Part shown: piece by piece, positions 20,950 through 32,251 of the stretch
Layout: each line of letters begins with the position of its first letter
Numbering within the stretch: the stretch's first letter is position 1
DNA from: Bursaphelenchus xylophilus
Lineage: Eukaryota; Nematoda; Chromadorea; Rhabditida; Aphelenchoididae
Direction: 5' to 3'
Assembly (NCBI GenBank): GCA_904066235.2
Contig: CAJFCV020000006.1
Span: 5,890,001-5,954,000 of the forward strand
DNA length: 64,000 nt
Translations under genes and position numbers: made by a program
The notes under the pieces: model-generated
The model's database searches: none
What the model was told of the DNA's origin: nothing
Seen by the model: only the letters and a program-made list of their open reading frames with translations

Positions 20950-23900
20950 ATGTTCAACACGGTGAGTAATTGGAGGAGATATATATGATATCCAATATTA
21001 TTCTCATGCAAGGTTATTTCTTTAGACCTATCCTTGAGGCCTCCATAACTGATAATTATATTCAGGGAAGGACTTATTTTTTGAGCGGGAGCCATGCCCT
21101 CGGGGGATTTATTTTTATTCCACAACTTGAATATTTTGACAAAAGTAGTAGGAAGTGTCTCGAGAATGGGGGACATGCCATTGTTGTAATTAAACGACTC
21201 TTGATTTAAGGATTCTGATATGAGAGTTGACTGGGGAATTCTCTGAAAACGGAAACTGTTGTAGCGTGTCGAACAAGTGGAAGTGTTGTCCGAAAAAAGT
21301 CTAAGAAGATTCGAAGAGTTTTCTGTTTTTGGAGGCCTCGATGAGTAGTGCCGCAATTAGGTGCTTTCGCTTTCAACGCTTTCCCCTTTTACTCTTGGCC
21401 ATGGTTCCGGCCACTCCTTTTAACAACTTACATCCTCCCTCGGCCCTTGTTGATCGCTCCCATTCCAGGTGGTTAATTAGAAAATGCCCTCGAAGAAACG
21501 TCATGGGCCCTACGACATTATTGCCGACGACCTCTACGACTGTCACGTCCCCGTCTACAATGAGCTCGCATATCAGCATGGCATTCACTTCCAAGCCAAG
21601 GTGATAGTTTGATCTTATCATAGATTACGATCGTATACGGCCCATATAATAAGTATTGCTTTAGTATATCGGCAGCATGGAGATCCCCCGTCCAGGAACT
21701 CGGATCGAGATCGTGGCTGCGATGCGAAGAGTTCGCTTCGAATTCAAAGCTCGAGGAATCAAGAAAAGACCGGTCGAGATCACGGTCAGTGTGGATGGAG
21801 TGCGTGTTGTCCTTCAACGGAAGAAGAAACAGCAGAAAGACTCCAGCTGGGACGAGAGTAAACTTCTCGTCATGTTCCATCCCATCTACAGGTCAGTTGG
21901 TCTAAAAACATATTTCTTAACAAAATTAATGTCATCATTTTTACACATTTGTTCGTAATTGACGTAATAAAAAATAAATCTTTTTTGCAGGATCTTCTAT
22001 GTTTCCCACGACTCTCAGGACCTCCAGATCTTCTCATATATTGCCCGAGACGGTGCCTCCAACACATTCAAGTGCAATGTGTTCAAATGCTCCAAAAAGG
22101 TATGATCTGATTTGATCTGGTTGTGGGTTCTGTTCTGATCCGGTCCCTCTAAACCGAACCTTTATCAATGGGTTGTGATAAGGGATGGGATAAGACTGGC
22201 CGCTTGTTGTCATCACGGCGAAGGAGAGATCGGGAGTCAGCTGCGTTTGTCGTCAAGACGGGTCCACATGCTTGGCTTTTGAAAGCTATACTTTTGTGTT
22301 GTTGGGGGCCAAGCAGCCTAGCCGATCTCATGGCCACCGACTTCTTTTTTGGCCGCAAAGGTGTCTCGAACAGCGGCAGATCAGGGGCCAGAGAGTGAAT
22401 GAAAATAAGAGTGAAGTCGAGGACGGGCAGGAGTATGCCTTTCCCTCTCTCTCTGCTTGGCCAAACTCTTCTCCATTCGGCCTCAATCTCGCTCGTCCTG
22501 GAAGCGATTGGCACGGCCGTTTTTACTGAGCGGACTCGATCAAAACCCTTTTTCTTTTTACTTTAATACATCGTGGGATCTGTTTTTGGCAATCCTTGGA
22601 TTGAACGTGATTCTTCCTCTTAGCTACGGTGTCCTCCGTCAGGTCCTTTTATATCCAGGCCGCTCGCGATTAGCCTCGGTCTGGCGTCTTGTGGATCTGC
22701 AGCGCTTCATTTGTTCATGAAGCGACGCCGCACAACATTCATTGAGTAAGGACGCCGTCGCGGTGCAGATGCCGTCGACGGCGCCCACGATCCCGCCTTC
22801 ACCTCGCGGCGCCTCACCGAACTCGATGAGTCCGACTCAAGGACACCAACATGGTCATCAACAGGGACATCAACTTCCTTCTACGTCTGCACAAGGCCCG
22901 CCCTTGATCTCGGTTGAACAAGCATCCCAATCTGCGCCATCGGAAGAGCCGCATTCAGCCCGACTCACTCCAACTCCATCCCCTCAGGGCTCCAGAAGTC
23001 ATGTTACACCAACTCGTTCACCGAGGACGGGGCGAAGTCATACGGCTTCGTTGCAGCCCGGAGGGTCCAAGACCGGTTCTATGAACACTTTGGGCGATGA
23101 CCCTCAAACGTTGATGTCGCCCCAACAACGATTCTACTATCTTAGACTTATGGCCAAACCGGGCCGAAAGCCGGAACCCATAAAAATGAAATTTGTTAGA
23201 TGGACTAATGAAAAGGAAAAGAAAACTAGTGTTGATGACGAAGGATCCCTGGAAGTAAGTGATAAACAGGGTGAAGAGGGTCGGATCAGATCGTTTGTTA
23301 ATTAATTATGACAATTAATTGCCAATTTAGAGTCAAGCCATGCGAGTTGTGCGGACAATCGGGCAGGCTTTCGAGGTGTGCCATAAGGTTGCGCAAGAGC
23401 AGATGCAGGAAAAAACGACGGAAGAGGATACCAGTTCGATCCCTCAGAGAACGAAAGCCAAAGCAGGTTCGTCTCTTTGTTTTATTTATCAGAGAGGCGA
23501 GTGCGTCAGGGCGTCAAGCCTGAGTGCCACATACATCATTTTTCCTGGCGCCTCAGAATGCATCCTGACTTTGATTGAACACATTTTGGTCTCCATTTCG
23601 ACGTAATTAATCCGAATCGCACTTTCAGTCTCCGCTTCGGCCGCCATCTCCGAAGAAGACGATGAAGCCCTCGAGCAAGATCAACGCGAGCAGCGTCATC
23701 AACAGGAGGCGGCCGCGATTGCGGCTGCAGCTGCAGCTACAAATGTAGCCGGCACCTCGATTGGGGGACGATCCGGGACTTCATCGCCGGCACAACCTCC
23801 TCCTGGTGGTGTTCCCAAAAGACATTCCATTGTAAGTAGAGTACAGAGTGCTGATCAATATCTATTGTAGTATGTTCCACGCAAAGTGAGTTCGGATCTG

Positions 23901-26515
23901 TCAGCGGTGAGTCAAGGAACGGCGATCGAGATGACCCAGCCTACCGCTAATCCAATTCCGCAACAACAGCCAACACCACAACAACCGGGCCCTTCGCAGC
24001 CACAGTCTCAGCCGTAAGTCGATGCAATCCACTACAATCCTTTGTTCAGACATCCGGGTTCACAAACGCTACCCCATTCCCACACTTGGAATCCCCAAAT
24101 GGGGGCCGCCTTCCCCTCGGTCCAATCGTTGGACGCCCACACTGCCGCTGCATATCCGTTTATTCCGTTGTCCCAGTTAGTCCCTTCTTCTTCGGTTCCT
24201 TATGGCCTCAGTAGTCCAGTAATGGTTAGTCCTTACGCAACCTTGCAACTCCCTTCCCAGTTGACCAATCAGCCTCAAGTTAGTCCAGGCACTTCCTCCC
24301 TGGCCACGGATACGGCTTTACAATTGACAAGGACGTTGGATCAGGTATGTACTCTTGAAGATCATATGTATACCTTCAGTATTTCCAGTATAATCAACAA
24401 TTGATGCGATCTCAGTTGGATCAAGCTACACAGTCTGCCCAAGTGGCAAGTTGTCAGGTTCAGTTATTACGGGATACTCTAAATTCAGAGACAACGGCTC
24501 GTTTAGAAGCACAAGTAAGTATATTTATCGGATAGATAAGTATTGCATCTGCACGTTATATATTGTCATCACTTTAGTCACGAACACATCAGCTCTTGAA
24601 TTCCAACAGGGATCTACTGGAACAAGTTCAGAATCTAGTGCATCGATTACAAGACTTAGAAGGAAAGATCACTCGGCAAATAGAGAGTTCCATAGAGCCA
24701 GAGCAACTTCATGGAGGCCATCAGACCCAAGCAGGAAGTTCAAGGACCCTTCCTTCAGTCTCTGTGGTCCAACCAAGTATTCCCAGTTCGGAATACGCGA
24801 CTTACACTCTACCCTCATCATCGGTAGCTCTTCAATATCCATCAAGAAGGGAGCCCAAAGAACCCCATCCTTCCACATCACAACAACGACCATATCAAAT
24901 TCAGACTCTGGCTGATCTGAGGGCGGGATCTCTGCCACCAGATCGAGATAATGACGGGAATACGAGTGATCAGAGAAGACGGCGAAAGGACGATTCTGGA
25001 GCGAGAACGGAACCGGACACCGAAGACACGACCGATTACAGTTCATCGGATCAGTATGAACAAAGTAATGTGAATCGACCGAAAGAAGGGATTCCTGAGT
25101 TCCATTACAATCTCCTTCTCTCCAACCCACAGATCATGAATAATATGCCCAGCTTCTTTCACACAGAGCCTCTTCAACACAATCGAAGCTCTTTGACATC
25201 AGTTCAGCCGACGGCGATGCCCCAGACAAGTTCCAAGTCGACTCCCAAGATCCATCAACCTGTCTATCATCAGCATAGTCATCCCAAATTGGAGATCCAA
25301 GGCAAGACCGAAGAGTTACCAAAAGATCCGAATCGATTGACCAGTCCTAAGGTAAGTTCTTTTTTTTTCAATTTCCAACGAAAGAGGTGTGGACCGAGTC
25401 GGACTTCTGAATCTGGTGTGACTCCTGAGTTGAATATCTTTGAGTTGACGACTTACACATGCTTGGCCCCTTAAAAGGATCTTGGTTGTCCACCGTTCTC
25501 CCATTACCTCTCTTCGTTTCCGTCTTTGGTTACAAGATTTTAGTTGGGTTTTTGTTTGATTTTAGAGGACGCTGAGGCGGTTCTCGCTTCAATCCCAGCG
25601 TCTTCTGGAAGACGACTCGGGGACACCGCCCCGAACCAAAAAACCGACCGCAAGTGGAGTTTTTAAGGAAAAGGAATTCACCCGGATGTCGTTCAACATC
25701 GCCCCTCCCAAGAAGCGCGACTCCATCGTACCCGGAAGTGACAATGACCCCTCACATCTCGAAGGTAACGTGCCGGTTCGTGAGACAACAACTTTGTTTA
25801 CAGTCCGAAGAAGATCACGTGATGATGGCCAAGGAAGACGCAAGTCATTGGCAGTGTCAGCGAAGTCAACCAAGGTCCTAAGTGAGTTCTCCCCAGCCCG
25901 GGAGCCTTCTTCCTCTAAGAACAGCACTGGAAGTCCGCAATCAGCTCGGGCCGTGGCTTCTTCTTCCATCGCCACTGCCATGTATCCACCGATCAAAACA
26001 AAGCACGGGTTGGGATCGCCGCTAAGCAAGGTGGGTTGAACGTGACCTTTGATAGCGTTATTTACGTCATTTTGGCGTCATCAGGCCAACTGCCAGCCGC
26101 CTTCCTTGATTACGTCATAAAACAATGTTGTTTGCAGAAGAAGCAACTGGCGCCACTGTCTGTCGAGGTCAGTGATCCCGAGGACTCGCAGAGCGGATCC
26201 CCGCACATGCGGACGGACATGACACCCATGAGGAAAAAAGTCACAGCAGACATCGGGCCTCTGTTGCCGAACAAGACCAACTTGATTAACAACAACAACT
26301 ACGGGAATGGCAGTCCGGGGTCCAATGCAGTCGATCCGGACTCGGTTAGAGGGTGAGTGATCAGAAGATTGCATTATATAAATTGTCCTTTACTGCATTC
26401 TACTGAATGAAATGGTTTCAGAAGAACGATGATGGCCTTCCAACAATTGGATCCCAACCTTTCTTCGCGACAGAAGCGGGATTCAGAAGGAAATCTGCCC
26501 AACGGAGTCCTTTGA
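20950..26515 (+). CDS. dyc-1: NOS1AP/CAPON-family PTB adaptor (DYC-1-like)
   Basis: Cytoplasmic adaptor of the NOS1AP/CAPON family; C. elegans DYC-1 works with the dystrophin complex at muscle dense bodies. A mini-exon (20950-20961, MFNT) joins in frame to 21481-21600, which also has its own ATG (21484) and opens [19 protein letters not shown]. The PTB domain continues in 21665-21891 ([30 protein letters not shown]), 21991-22099 ([20 protein letters not shown]) and from 23331 ([20 protein letters not shown]). Later exons carry an Ala run, Pro/Gln/Ser-rich linkers and a coiled coil ([35 protein letters not shown]) as in NOS1AP. The protein ends [11 protein letters not shown] and is roughly 1,000 residues long. 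A second first exon (22769-23254) lies inside intron 4. Confidence 0.9.
22769..23254 (+). CDS. dyc-1: Alternative first exon of the NOS1AP/DYC-1 gene
   Basis: Open frame starting [18 protein letters not shown], rich in Pro, Ser, His and Gln, and ending SVDDEGSLE at a GTAAGT donor. Phase 0 lets it splice directly to the exon at 23331 ([11 protein letters not shown]). Inserting it between the PTB exons at 22099 and 23331 would split the PTB fold, so it is better read as an alternative start. The product would lack most of the PTB domain, comparable in principle to short NOS1AP isoforms. Sequence before the ATG lacks a pyrimidine-rich acceptor, which supports its own promoter. Confidence 0.6.
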
Positions 26516-27253
26516 TTTCAATTCTTAAAAACAATTTGCCTCTCTTCTGCATTCCACTTCCTTTTACTTCTTTTTATTCTGAATTTGACAACTTTTATTT
26601 CTTGGTTATTCCTTTTGCCTCAGGGCGTTCGTTTTCTCTTTTTTTGAATCTCGGTCTAAGATTTGATTTTCGACTTATCTGAAATAGATTTTGGATGTTT
26701 CGCTCTTTCAAGGAATTAAGTTATTTAAAAGTCGTTGATCAATAAAAAAAAACTCAAAAACATGTTGTAGTAGATTGATCCGAAAATGCTGAAAGAAAGA
26801 GGATATGCATGTACATGGACGTTTGATTGAAATCGGATACTGGACAGACCCGGAGGGCAAGTTGAGAGGGTAATGTGCAAAGATCAGTTCAACTTCCTCG
26901 GGTATTTTGGCCGCAGATAGTATAATCATCTGGACAACAACAACTTTTTTGATCTTTGTATAATATTCGGTCGATATTACAGACGACCACATACCCGGTC
27001 TAAAAATATTTATAATATATAAAGATCACATAATATAAACCCTTTCGAGCGAAGTAATAAACGTTGACCCAGGGTAAATACTCAAAGGTGACTTGGTTGT
27101 TTACTGTCAGAAGGCCGCCCTTTGTGTTCCGCGCACAGAAAAAGTTTATTTGTTTGACCAAGACGGTCATCAATTGCTGGGGGCGTTCTTCGTACATTTA
27201 CAAGCCGGCGAGTATATAACCCCGGAATGGGAGTCACGTAATCAGATTTCATC
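26516..27253. promoter_or_regulatory. Intergenic region upstream of the Thr-rich secreted protein
   Basis: Minus-strand open stretches at 26708-26992 and 27000-27197 contain some protein-like segments (VTFEYLPWVNVYYFARKG), but I cannot join them with good splice sites or recognise a family. TATATAA at 27213-27219 is a probable TATA box for the next gene. Confidence 0.35.
27213..27219 (+). promoter_or_regulatory. Probable TATA box
   Basis: TATATAA lies 35 bp before the ATG at 27254 in a GC-richer context. This suggests a very short leader and a tissue-restricted, highly expressed gene. Confidence 0.45.
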
Positions 27254-28126
27254 ATGCGATCTTTTTTTGTGGCTTCTGTTTTTGTTTTAGGGTTTATTTA
27301 TGCTGAAGAAACTACTACGGTTAGTGTTACAAGTACTACTGACCAGAGAATAAAGAGGTCAGAAGGTATCACAAAAGTACCGTCAACTACGGAGACTCCT
27401 CGAGAGAAGAGGGCGGCTACCACGACTGCTGATCCCCATGCCGCAGAAGAGTACACTGGACCTAACTTACCTTCGACAAAGCCAAAACGATCAGCTGAAA
27501 CAACTGAAAATCCAACTACAACAACTTCACCACGGGTGAAACGTTCAGAATCTATCGACGTTAAGGAGAAAGATACCGGTCATACAACGCCAGCTCCTCC
27601 AAGACCGTCTGGAACAACTTCAAAGGCCAAGAGGGCACTCGGACATGAGCATGGAAGCACAATTGACGCTACTTTCACAACCGAGAAACCAAAAAAGAAG
27701 CGAGATGCCCAGACTACGACGAGCGCCCCATCAACAACAACGGCGAGCAAAGCAAAGAGATCCGAGGGAATGTTGGCCGACTGTCCTCACTGCAGCACCA
27801 CTGCAACTTCATCCCCAAGATTCCGAAGATCCGAAGTAACTGAAACGTCGACAGCTACAGAATCGCCTCACCATAGTCGCGCGACTTCAACTGAATTATT
27901 AAACGCCCCTCCCACTACTCCATCCCATCGCGAACGTCGTTCTGAGAAAGAAGTTACGACTACTCAAGAACCTTCCTCTACTCATGAATCTCGGCCTCGG
28001 AGATCTGAATCCACTACAGCCACCTCTGAACATGTTCATGAATCCAAACTTCCGAATGCCAGTCCCATTACTGGAGAGCATATCCAGCCACATTTGGATG
28101 AGCAGACTACTGCGAGTCCACAATAA
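27254..28126 (+). CDS. Secreted Thr-rich precursor with ten furin-like cleavage sites
   Basis: Single-exon 290-residue protein with a clear signal peptide (MRSFFVASVFVLGFIYA). The mature part is built of loose repeats, each a Thr/Ser/Pro-rich stretch ending in a dibasic proprotein-convertase site. Sites end at about residues 35 (RIKR), 53 (REKR), 79 (KPKR), 97 (RVKR), 127 (KAKR), 150 (KKKR), 169 (KAKR), 192 (RFRR), 229 (RERR) and 250 (RPRR). Six are followed by Ser-Glu. Spacing is mostly 18-30 residues. The Thr-rich linkers are probable O-glycosylation targets. One CPHC motif (about 177-180) holds the only cysteines. AATAAA occurs about 90 bp after the stop. Family unknown; it could be a peptide precursor or a mucin-like surface or cuticle protein. 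Confidence 0.8.
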   Translation: MRSFFVASVFVLGFIYAEETTTVSVTSTTDQRIKRSEGITKVPSTTETPREKRAATTTADPHAAEEYTGPNLPSTKPKRSAETTENPTTTTSPRVKRSESIDVKEKDTGHTTPAPPRPSGTTSKAKRALGHEHGSTIDATFTTEKPKKKRDAQTTTSAPSTTTASKAKRSEGMLADCPHCSTTATSSPRFRRSEVTETSTATESPHHSRATSTELLNAPPTTPSHRERRSEKEVTTTQEPSSTHESRPRRSESTTATSEHVHESKLPNASPITGEHIQPHLDEQTTASPQ

Positions 28127-28450
28127 AAGTAGCCTGGTTACTGTAAGAAGTAATCTCTACCACGTATCTGTACATTACTGTATAATTGCTGTACTTTTAA
28201 TGTAAACAAAACATGAAATAAAATAACAATTGTCAATGTCAAGGTTAAGATATAAAGTGAGATACCCGAGATGAGCTAGATCGGAGCGCTCAGGCAGTCA
28301 GATCAAGTGTGAAAGATGTATAATATAACATTTGGAGTTCAACTATAGGCTACTGAGTTCTTATCAAAGGGTTCTAAGGGGAACTGTTTTACTCTAAAGT
28401 AGGATTATTATTATAAACAGGATGGTTTTGTAAGTTGAAAAAAAGTAACC
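28127..28450. other. Shared 3' flank of two convergent genes
   Basis: Contains AATAAA for the plus-strand gene (near 28217) and the presumed 3' UTR of the ZP gene. Nothing else is seen. Confidence 0.5.
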
Positions 28451-30167
28451 TTACCTATATTGTTTCATATAAATATTGAGGATGATGGCGGTGAAGACCG
28501 TGAAAATTAAGAATAACATCATCATCAACACCCCGAATATCGTCCAGCTCACACATACAGAGCTTCTGGAAGATACCAAGGGCTGAGTTAGTCTGGCCAA
28601 TTCAGCTGAATCCTCGGTGGAATCGAGAACGTATACATATTGGGAGATGAGGTCAGCACTGACAGTCGGGGCTGTGGGCTCGAACGATCGTTTGGCCGAA
28701 CGACGCTTCCGATGCTTCTAAAAATTGATTTAAGGATTTATTAGAGAATACTCACCCTTAGCACCGTAATGTCAGTGATATTCTCATCCGCGACCCATTC
28801 ATCGGATGTCCGATCATCTTGGAAACTGTGATTGGGATCATTTCCACAATTAGGAGGCTAAAGATTTTATAAAAAGCTTTGTAATTTACTTACCGTAACC
28901 CCATCACATCCTCCGTTTTCCTTCAAACACAATTTGATCTCACACATAAACCGAACACCCAATTTGTCAGCAAATTTGAAAACATTGGACTCTCTGTAAG
29001 CCATATTCAAGGCTTCTGTATAAGTTGGATCACCGAGAACGAGGTCAACATGACATCTACAAGAAATACGTTGTAGTACAGTACTACTGTCTAGTTGATT
29101 GGATGATATTTTTTTGTCTAAACCCTACCCACGATCATCGATCACCATCCTTTTTTCGCCTTGTCCATCTTCCACATAGCATTTGTGGACCAACATTCCA
29201 TACATTTCTGGCAGTAAGCATCTCACTTTACTTCAACCTTACCTGAATTGCACTCCCATCTATGGACCACCTGATCCCCAATATTCGTGTATTTCACTGG
29301 TTCCCCATCCAGTTCATCTTTCCTGATACTGTAGGTACATTGAGGCATTGGGGTGTCATTATTTGTCAATTCGGTGGTTGGATCGCTTAAAAGTAACAGT
29401 AGAAATATAAATTTAGGGAGTTGAAAGAGCCAGAGGTAAACTGCCATAGAAACGAATTTATTTTTCGAAGTGGGCACGGGAATATTGGGCAGAAAGAGCT
29501 TACCTCACTTCCAAATCGGCCGAGACTAGATTCACGGCCTCTTTGTAAAGACAGTTTATGTGGAATGCTCGATCTGCTTTGGTCACAAATAGCTGAAATA
29601 ATTAATATTCATTACTGAACATGGTAGATCCAACATAAATTGACCATATTTTGCCTACCGGATGGAAGCTGACCATTAAAACTGAACTGAATTTCATCCC
29701 TTCAGGCTGAATCTAAAATAAATTTTGAATGACGCAAAAAATAAACATTGCAATTTTTAAAATTGATGATCCTACCGTCCTCTGCCGGTCCATATCACAG
29801 GCTCCATGGTGAAGTCGAATACCGTGAAGCGGACTCCCTTCCGTGTTCGTTTGACTGTAGTCTACTCTACAGTCCGGGTTATTGTAATGGCCTTGGACAT
29901 AAATCTTCCCCGTAAATCTTCGTTTTGTTGTGAATTTCATCTCAATTGTATCCGGATTGCATCGGATTTCAGGAGTCCCTATCAATTCGTTATCCATCTC
30001 CGCCATTGCCTTAAAAAGTTAGATGTAATGGCATAAATATTTATCAAAAAATTATTTTTATTATGCCAAAAAACAACTGTAAAAAGCAAAGAAATAAAAT
30101 AATGGAAAACCAATTATCTGACCTTTTGGCGGATGAGCAAGAAGAGAGTCAACCAGAACCTGATCAT
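28451..30167 (-). CDS. Zona pellucida domain protein, cuticlin-like, membrane anchored
   Basis: Extracellular matrix protein of the nematode cuticlin-like (ZP) class. The first exon follows a CTTTCAG spliced-leader-like acceptor and encodes a hydrophobic signal (MIRFWLTLFLLIRQKAMA). The ZP domain starts TPEIRCNPDTIEMKFTTKRR and continues YVQGHYNNPDCRVDY, LHHGACDMDRQRT, FVTKADRAFHINCLYKEA, PQCTYSIRKD, VVHRWECNS, GMLVHKCYVEDGQGEKRMVI, FADKLGVRFMCEIKLCLKEN and GGCDGV, with the expected spaced cysteines. A basic KHRKRRSAKR stretch is the probable furin-type release site. A C-terminal transmembrane helix (WTIFGVLMMMLFLIFTVFTA) and a short tail follow. This order (signal, ZP, cleavage site, helix) is standard for cuticlins. 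The stop follows IYMKQYR. Confidence 0.88.
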
Positions 30168-32251
30168 GTCATTCGGCGGATCTGAAAGTGAGGAAAAAGT
30201 GGAATCTTGAAGAAGAAGATCGGCTCCCGGATTATTGTTTACGGTCGGGGTAATCTGCCTAAGGGCGGGGGAAATGAGTAACGAATATTATGATGTGCCC
30301 CACCACCGCCTACCCAACTCCCCTCGACCCCACGACGGCCTAGATTCGAAGAGCCTCGACCGACCCTTTTCGTGGTTGAGTACCCGCGCCGAGTACGTGT
30401 GCCGTTTGTCTATGCAAACACGAGACGTGGGAGGGCGAAACCGCGGCATGGGCATGGTATTTGTGATGGCGATCAGGCGGAGAAAAGAAAGGGCCATCGG
30501 GATCGACAAAAAAAGGAAAATAACCCGATGACCCCAGATTCAGACTTTCGTGGATAGAAAAAAAATTGGAGGGTCTTAATTTTTGCATAGAGATACAGTA
30601 ACAAAGGGGCTCTTTGGAAGAACCCCTTCTTGATACTTTGTCGAAAGACTCAGAAAAGTTTTTAAACTGTATTAAAATAAAGATCAGAACTAAAACAACG
30701 TTCTCACCAAGTTACAAAACTGACCCTAGAGTTAATGACCCAGCCCAACCTTTGTCCGAGCCCAGCCCACAAACTGGTGACCTTTACCTTTATGTGGACA
30801 CGAACAAATAAATAACTCGAGATGCCGCAAGGCCGCATGTCCCCGCCCTTTGACCCCAAACAATAAGCTCATTAAGGTCCTCCTCTTAAGGTCGTATGCA
30901 AATTAAGTGGTGAGAACAAAGTTCCGAGGTACCCTCTCAAGTCTAAATGCAAATATTTTTGGGGTCGCCGAAAGGAAAGGTACGCATTTTTATATGTAGC
31001 GACAGGCAGCTCGCGACCCCATCCAGTTAAGCACGCCTAATCTGAACACTGGGAACGGCAGCAGAAGAATCGAATTGAATGGACCGCTTATGAGTTTCTC
31101 AGGGCATGAACCCCGCATTCAAAAGTGGCGGATTCAGCGCCAGAGGAAGGAGAAGATGGTCACTCGAGGACAGGAATCAGAAGGCGGACTCACGGAGTCA
31201 AGTTCGGTGTAATAGCAGGTCTTCTCAGCATCCCGAAAAGAATCCTGCAATAAGTTTTTTGGAGGTCATTGGTGGAAGTAGGCCAGTCGGAAGATTGCTT
31301 CAGAACGGCCTTGCCCCCTCACCGTTCATTGTGTAACGGTCCCTCCAACTTATTCATATGTATTCAAATACCCTGGGAACGGACATCTAAATCAAGCGGC
31401 GGGCATCGCGAAGAGGGCATCCGAATTAATTTGTGTTGCGTCACCTTGACATTGAGATCGATCCTCCTTTTCGGTCTAATTGGCGGTTATTTGCACCCAC
31501 AAAACATGTCATTATATTATGCGTTGTTAATAGCTGTATTTTGTAAAGTTTTGTGGGGAGTCGATTGTTTTTGGGAATATTAAATACCGGCTTCACGGAT
31601 CCGGGATACGGTCAGAGGAAGTCGGTGTCAAGGGATGAAGGGATGACAAAACGGTCCGATAATGGCTTCTCATCTTGGGTGGAGGCAGGAAAAAAATAAA
31701 GAAGACTAACCAAGGTGCTGAAAGAAGAATCTGAGGCTCCAAAAATGATTGCTTGTTAAACAAGATCTTAGAAAAATATAACAAATATTTTATATCATCA
31801 CAAAATATGTCGTGCTTCTTATTCATATCAGCTTTCTCTATTATTTTTAATCTTACAGTAAATGATAATTGTCAAGAATGAGAGGAAGTACAGTAAACAC
31901 AGTAAATACATCTTGAAGGACAATTATAAAGCCCACCGTCTACATGACTTCCTTTCGCAATCTTTTTTCATGTATTTAATTTCTCCTGAATCCACTCACT
32001 TGGAGTAGAAAACAACTTGTGACTCAACATTACTCACTCCGTCGGAGATCCATAAACCTTTGGTATTATCACTTTCAGATCACCTTTCTAAATTTGTTTT
32101 AATTCTTTTGCAAATCGTCGCTCCAAGGGAAGAAGGGTTGAGTTAAAAGAGCCGAAATAGGTCAGGGCTCCCTTTAATTCCGTCAGTCGCGCAGCCCCCT
32201 TCCAAAATCTCCACCTTCAGGCGTTGAAAAGGGCTTGGAAACGGGGCTGAA
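30168..32251. promoter_or_regulatory. Divergent intergenic region between ZP and PTR genes
   Basis: About 2.1 kb between divergent starts of two cuticle- or membrane-associated genes. I see no exon, tRNA or clear repeat. Short octamer-like ATGCAAAT motifs occur near 30895 and 30947. Several short open frames look random. Confidence 0.4.

Noticed and set aside
26708..27197. Two minus-strand open stretches upstream of the Thr-rich gene
   Set aside because: Some segments look protein-like, but the junction between them lacks a good donor and the phases do not give a single open frame. They also overlap the likely promoter.
31000..31070. Possible 5S rRNA-like fragment (CCAGTTAAGCACGCC)
   Set aside because: Only about ten bases resemble 5S rRNA and the flanks do not fit, so chance is more likely.
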